Below are positions 63,547-64,000 of a stretch of 64,000 nucleotides of DNA, in pieces. The notes under the pieces were generated by a model. That model did no database searches, was not told where the DNA came from, and worked only from the letters and a program-made list of their open reading frames with translations. The stretch is from JBGOTP01 sp963717075. Lineage in GTDB: Bacteria; Acidobacteriota; Vicinamibacteria; Vicinamibacterales; CAVVIG01. The stretch lies in the NCBI GenBank assembly GCA_963717075.1, contig CAVQVI010000010.1, positions 682,001 through 746,000 of the forward strand, read 5' to 3'. The position numbers and the translations under genes were made by a program. Every line of letters begins with the position of its first letter. The first letter of the stretch is position 1.

Positions 63547-64000
63547 AGATCGTGCTCGCCGGCATTATTGCCCGCTATCCGTATGGCGGAGTGACCTGGT
63601 GTTCGCTGATGTACCTGCTCGGGTTGCGCGCCCTCGGCCACGACGTCTTCTACATCGAGGACACCGGCGAGTGCATCTACGACCCCGAGCAGGACGCGCG
63701 CTCATTGGATCCTGCATACGGCACCCGCTACATCCATCGCGCGCTCGCGCCTTTCGGCTTTGGCGACCGTTGGAGCTTCGTCAACTACGACGGGACATAT
63801 CACGGCACCTCACGAGAGGAGGTGCAGGCGTGGTGCGCCGACGCCGACCTGTTCATCAATCTGTCGGGGGGTTCCTGGTTCTGGCGCGACGAATATGCGC
63901 GGATCCCCAGGCGCGTGTTCGTCGATTCGGATCCGGTGTTCACGCAGCTCGCCATCGCAAAGGGCGAGGCCTGGTACGTCGACTTTTTTCGCGGGTTCAA
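63543..64000 (+). CDS. Conserved protein, probable glycosyltransferase-like, C-terminus cut by window edge
   Basis: At least 152 residues; the gene runs off the right edge. GTG start overlaps the ABC gene stop by four bases. N-terminal KIVLAGIIARYPYGGVTWCS followed by LMYLLGLRALGHDVFYIEDT looks like the GT-B N-terminal Rossmann domain (glycine loop, then a helix), and ADLFINLSGGSWFWRDEYAR with RRVFVDSDPVFTQLAIAKGE continues the pattern. No catalytic residues are within the window, so the transferase call is inference from fold and operon context. Confidence 0.6.
   Translation, partial: MKIVLAGIIARYPYGGVTWCSLMYLLGLRALGHDVFYIEDTGECIYDPEQDARSLDPAYGTRYIHRALAPFGFGDRWSFVNYDGTYHGTSREEVQAWCADADLFINLSGGSWFWRDEYARIPRRVFVDSDPVFTQLAIAKGEAWYVDFFRGF

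Overview
The window is a 64 kb, GC-rich, gene-dense bacterial segment. No rRNA, tRNA, transposase, phage gene or CRISPR array was seen. The gene mix suggests an Acidobacteriota bacterium, most like the Vicinamibacteria: an Oar-type TonB-dependent receptor with an N-terminal carboxypeptidase-like domain, PQQ dehydrogenases with c-type cytochromes, several copies of a secreted protein family of unknown function, PEGA/pseudokinase and TolB-like propeller proteins, and an Lhr helicase. This taxonomic call is inference from gene content; no marker gene is present.

Layout. 1-3073 (minus): MaoC-like dehydratase (cut by the left edge), an acyl-CoA synthetase with two frameshifts, and an MHS-type transporter. 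3321-7754 (minus): a periplasmic redox operon of cytochrome c, PQQ dehydrogenase and two members of the secreted family (called here the CHEG family). The dehydrogenase gene is bracketed by two inverted 8-bp tandem arrays. 8011-16810: NHL propeller protein, a heme/copper-monooxygenase-like gene with its secreted partner, the TonB receptor and another CHEG member. 16955-24923: DHA2 exporter, bactofilin, BASS-type transporter, carbonic anhydrase, two methyltransferases, a PadR regulator with an inverted-repeat operator, and an ArsR-AHSA1 pair under a palindrome-containing promoter. 25208-31343: cytochrome/YVTN-propeller fusion, aldo/keto reductase, CHEG member, TolB-like propeller. 31580-37207: hairpin repeats, GT4 glycosyltransferase, GH-like lipoprotein, porin, membrane glycosyltransferase. 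37595-47936: sugar dehydrogenase, multicopper oxidase, and a signalling island (RskA-like protein, pseudokinase-PEGA protein, GAF-like protein), hydrolase and lipoprotein. 48147-53011: VOC-VOC-CHEG fusion, a second copy of the heme/copper module, and a cytochrome lipoprotein. 53346-57732: Lhr helicase carrying two copies of a palindromic repeat inside its coding sequence. 57940-64000: an overlapping operon encoding a GH-GT2-membrane-NHL fusion, an ABC exporter and a third, truncated protein; this looks like a glycan synthesis and export system.

How the genes fit together. Much of the window is envelope and periplasmic oxidative metabolism: PQQ enzymes and copper proteins, c-type cytochromes to take the electrons, outer-membrane transport proteins, and secreted propellers. 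The most distinctive elements are the CHEG family (five copies, one fused to two VOC domains), the duplicated cytochrome/copper-monooxygenase module, the GH-GT2-NHL operon, and the palindrome embedded in the helicase gene.

Caution. Nine apparent frameshifts break otherwise intact genes. Their even spread suggests indel errors in the assembly, so these genes are reported as reconstructed spans.
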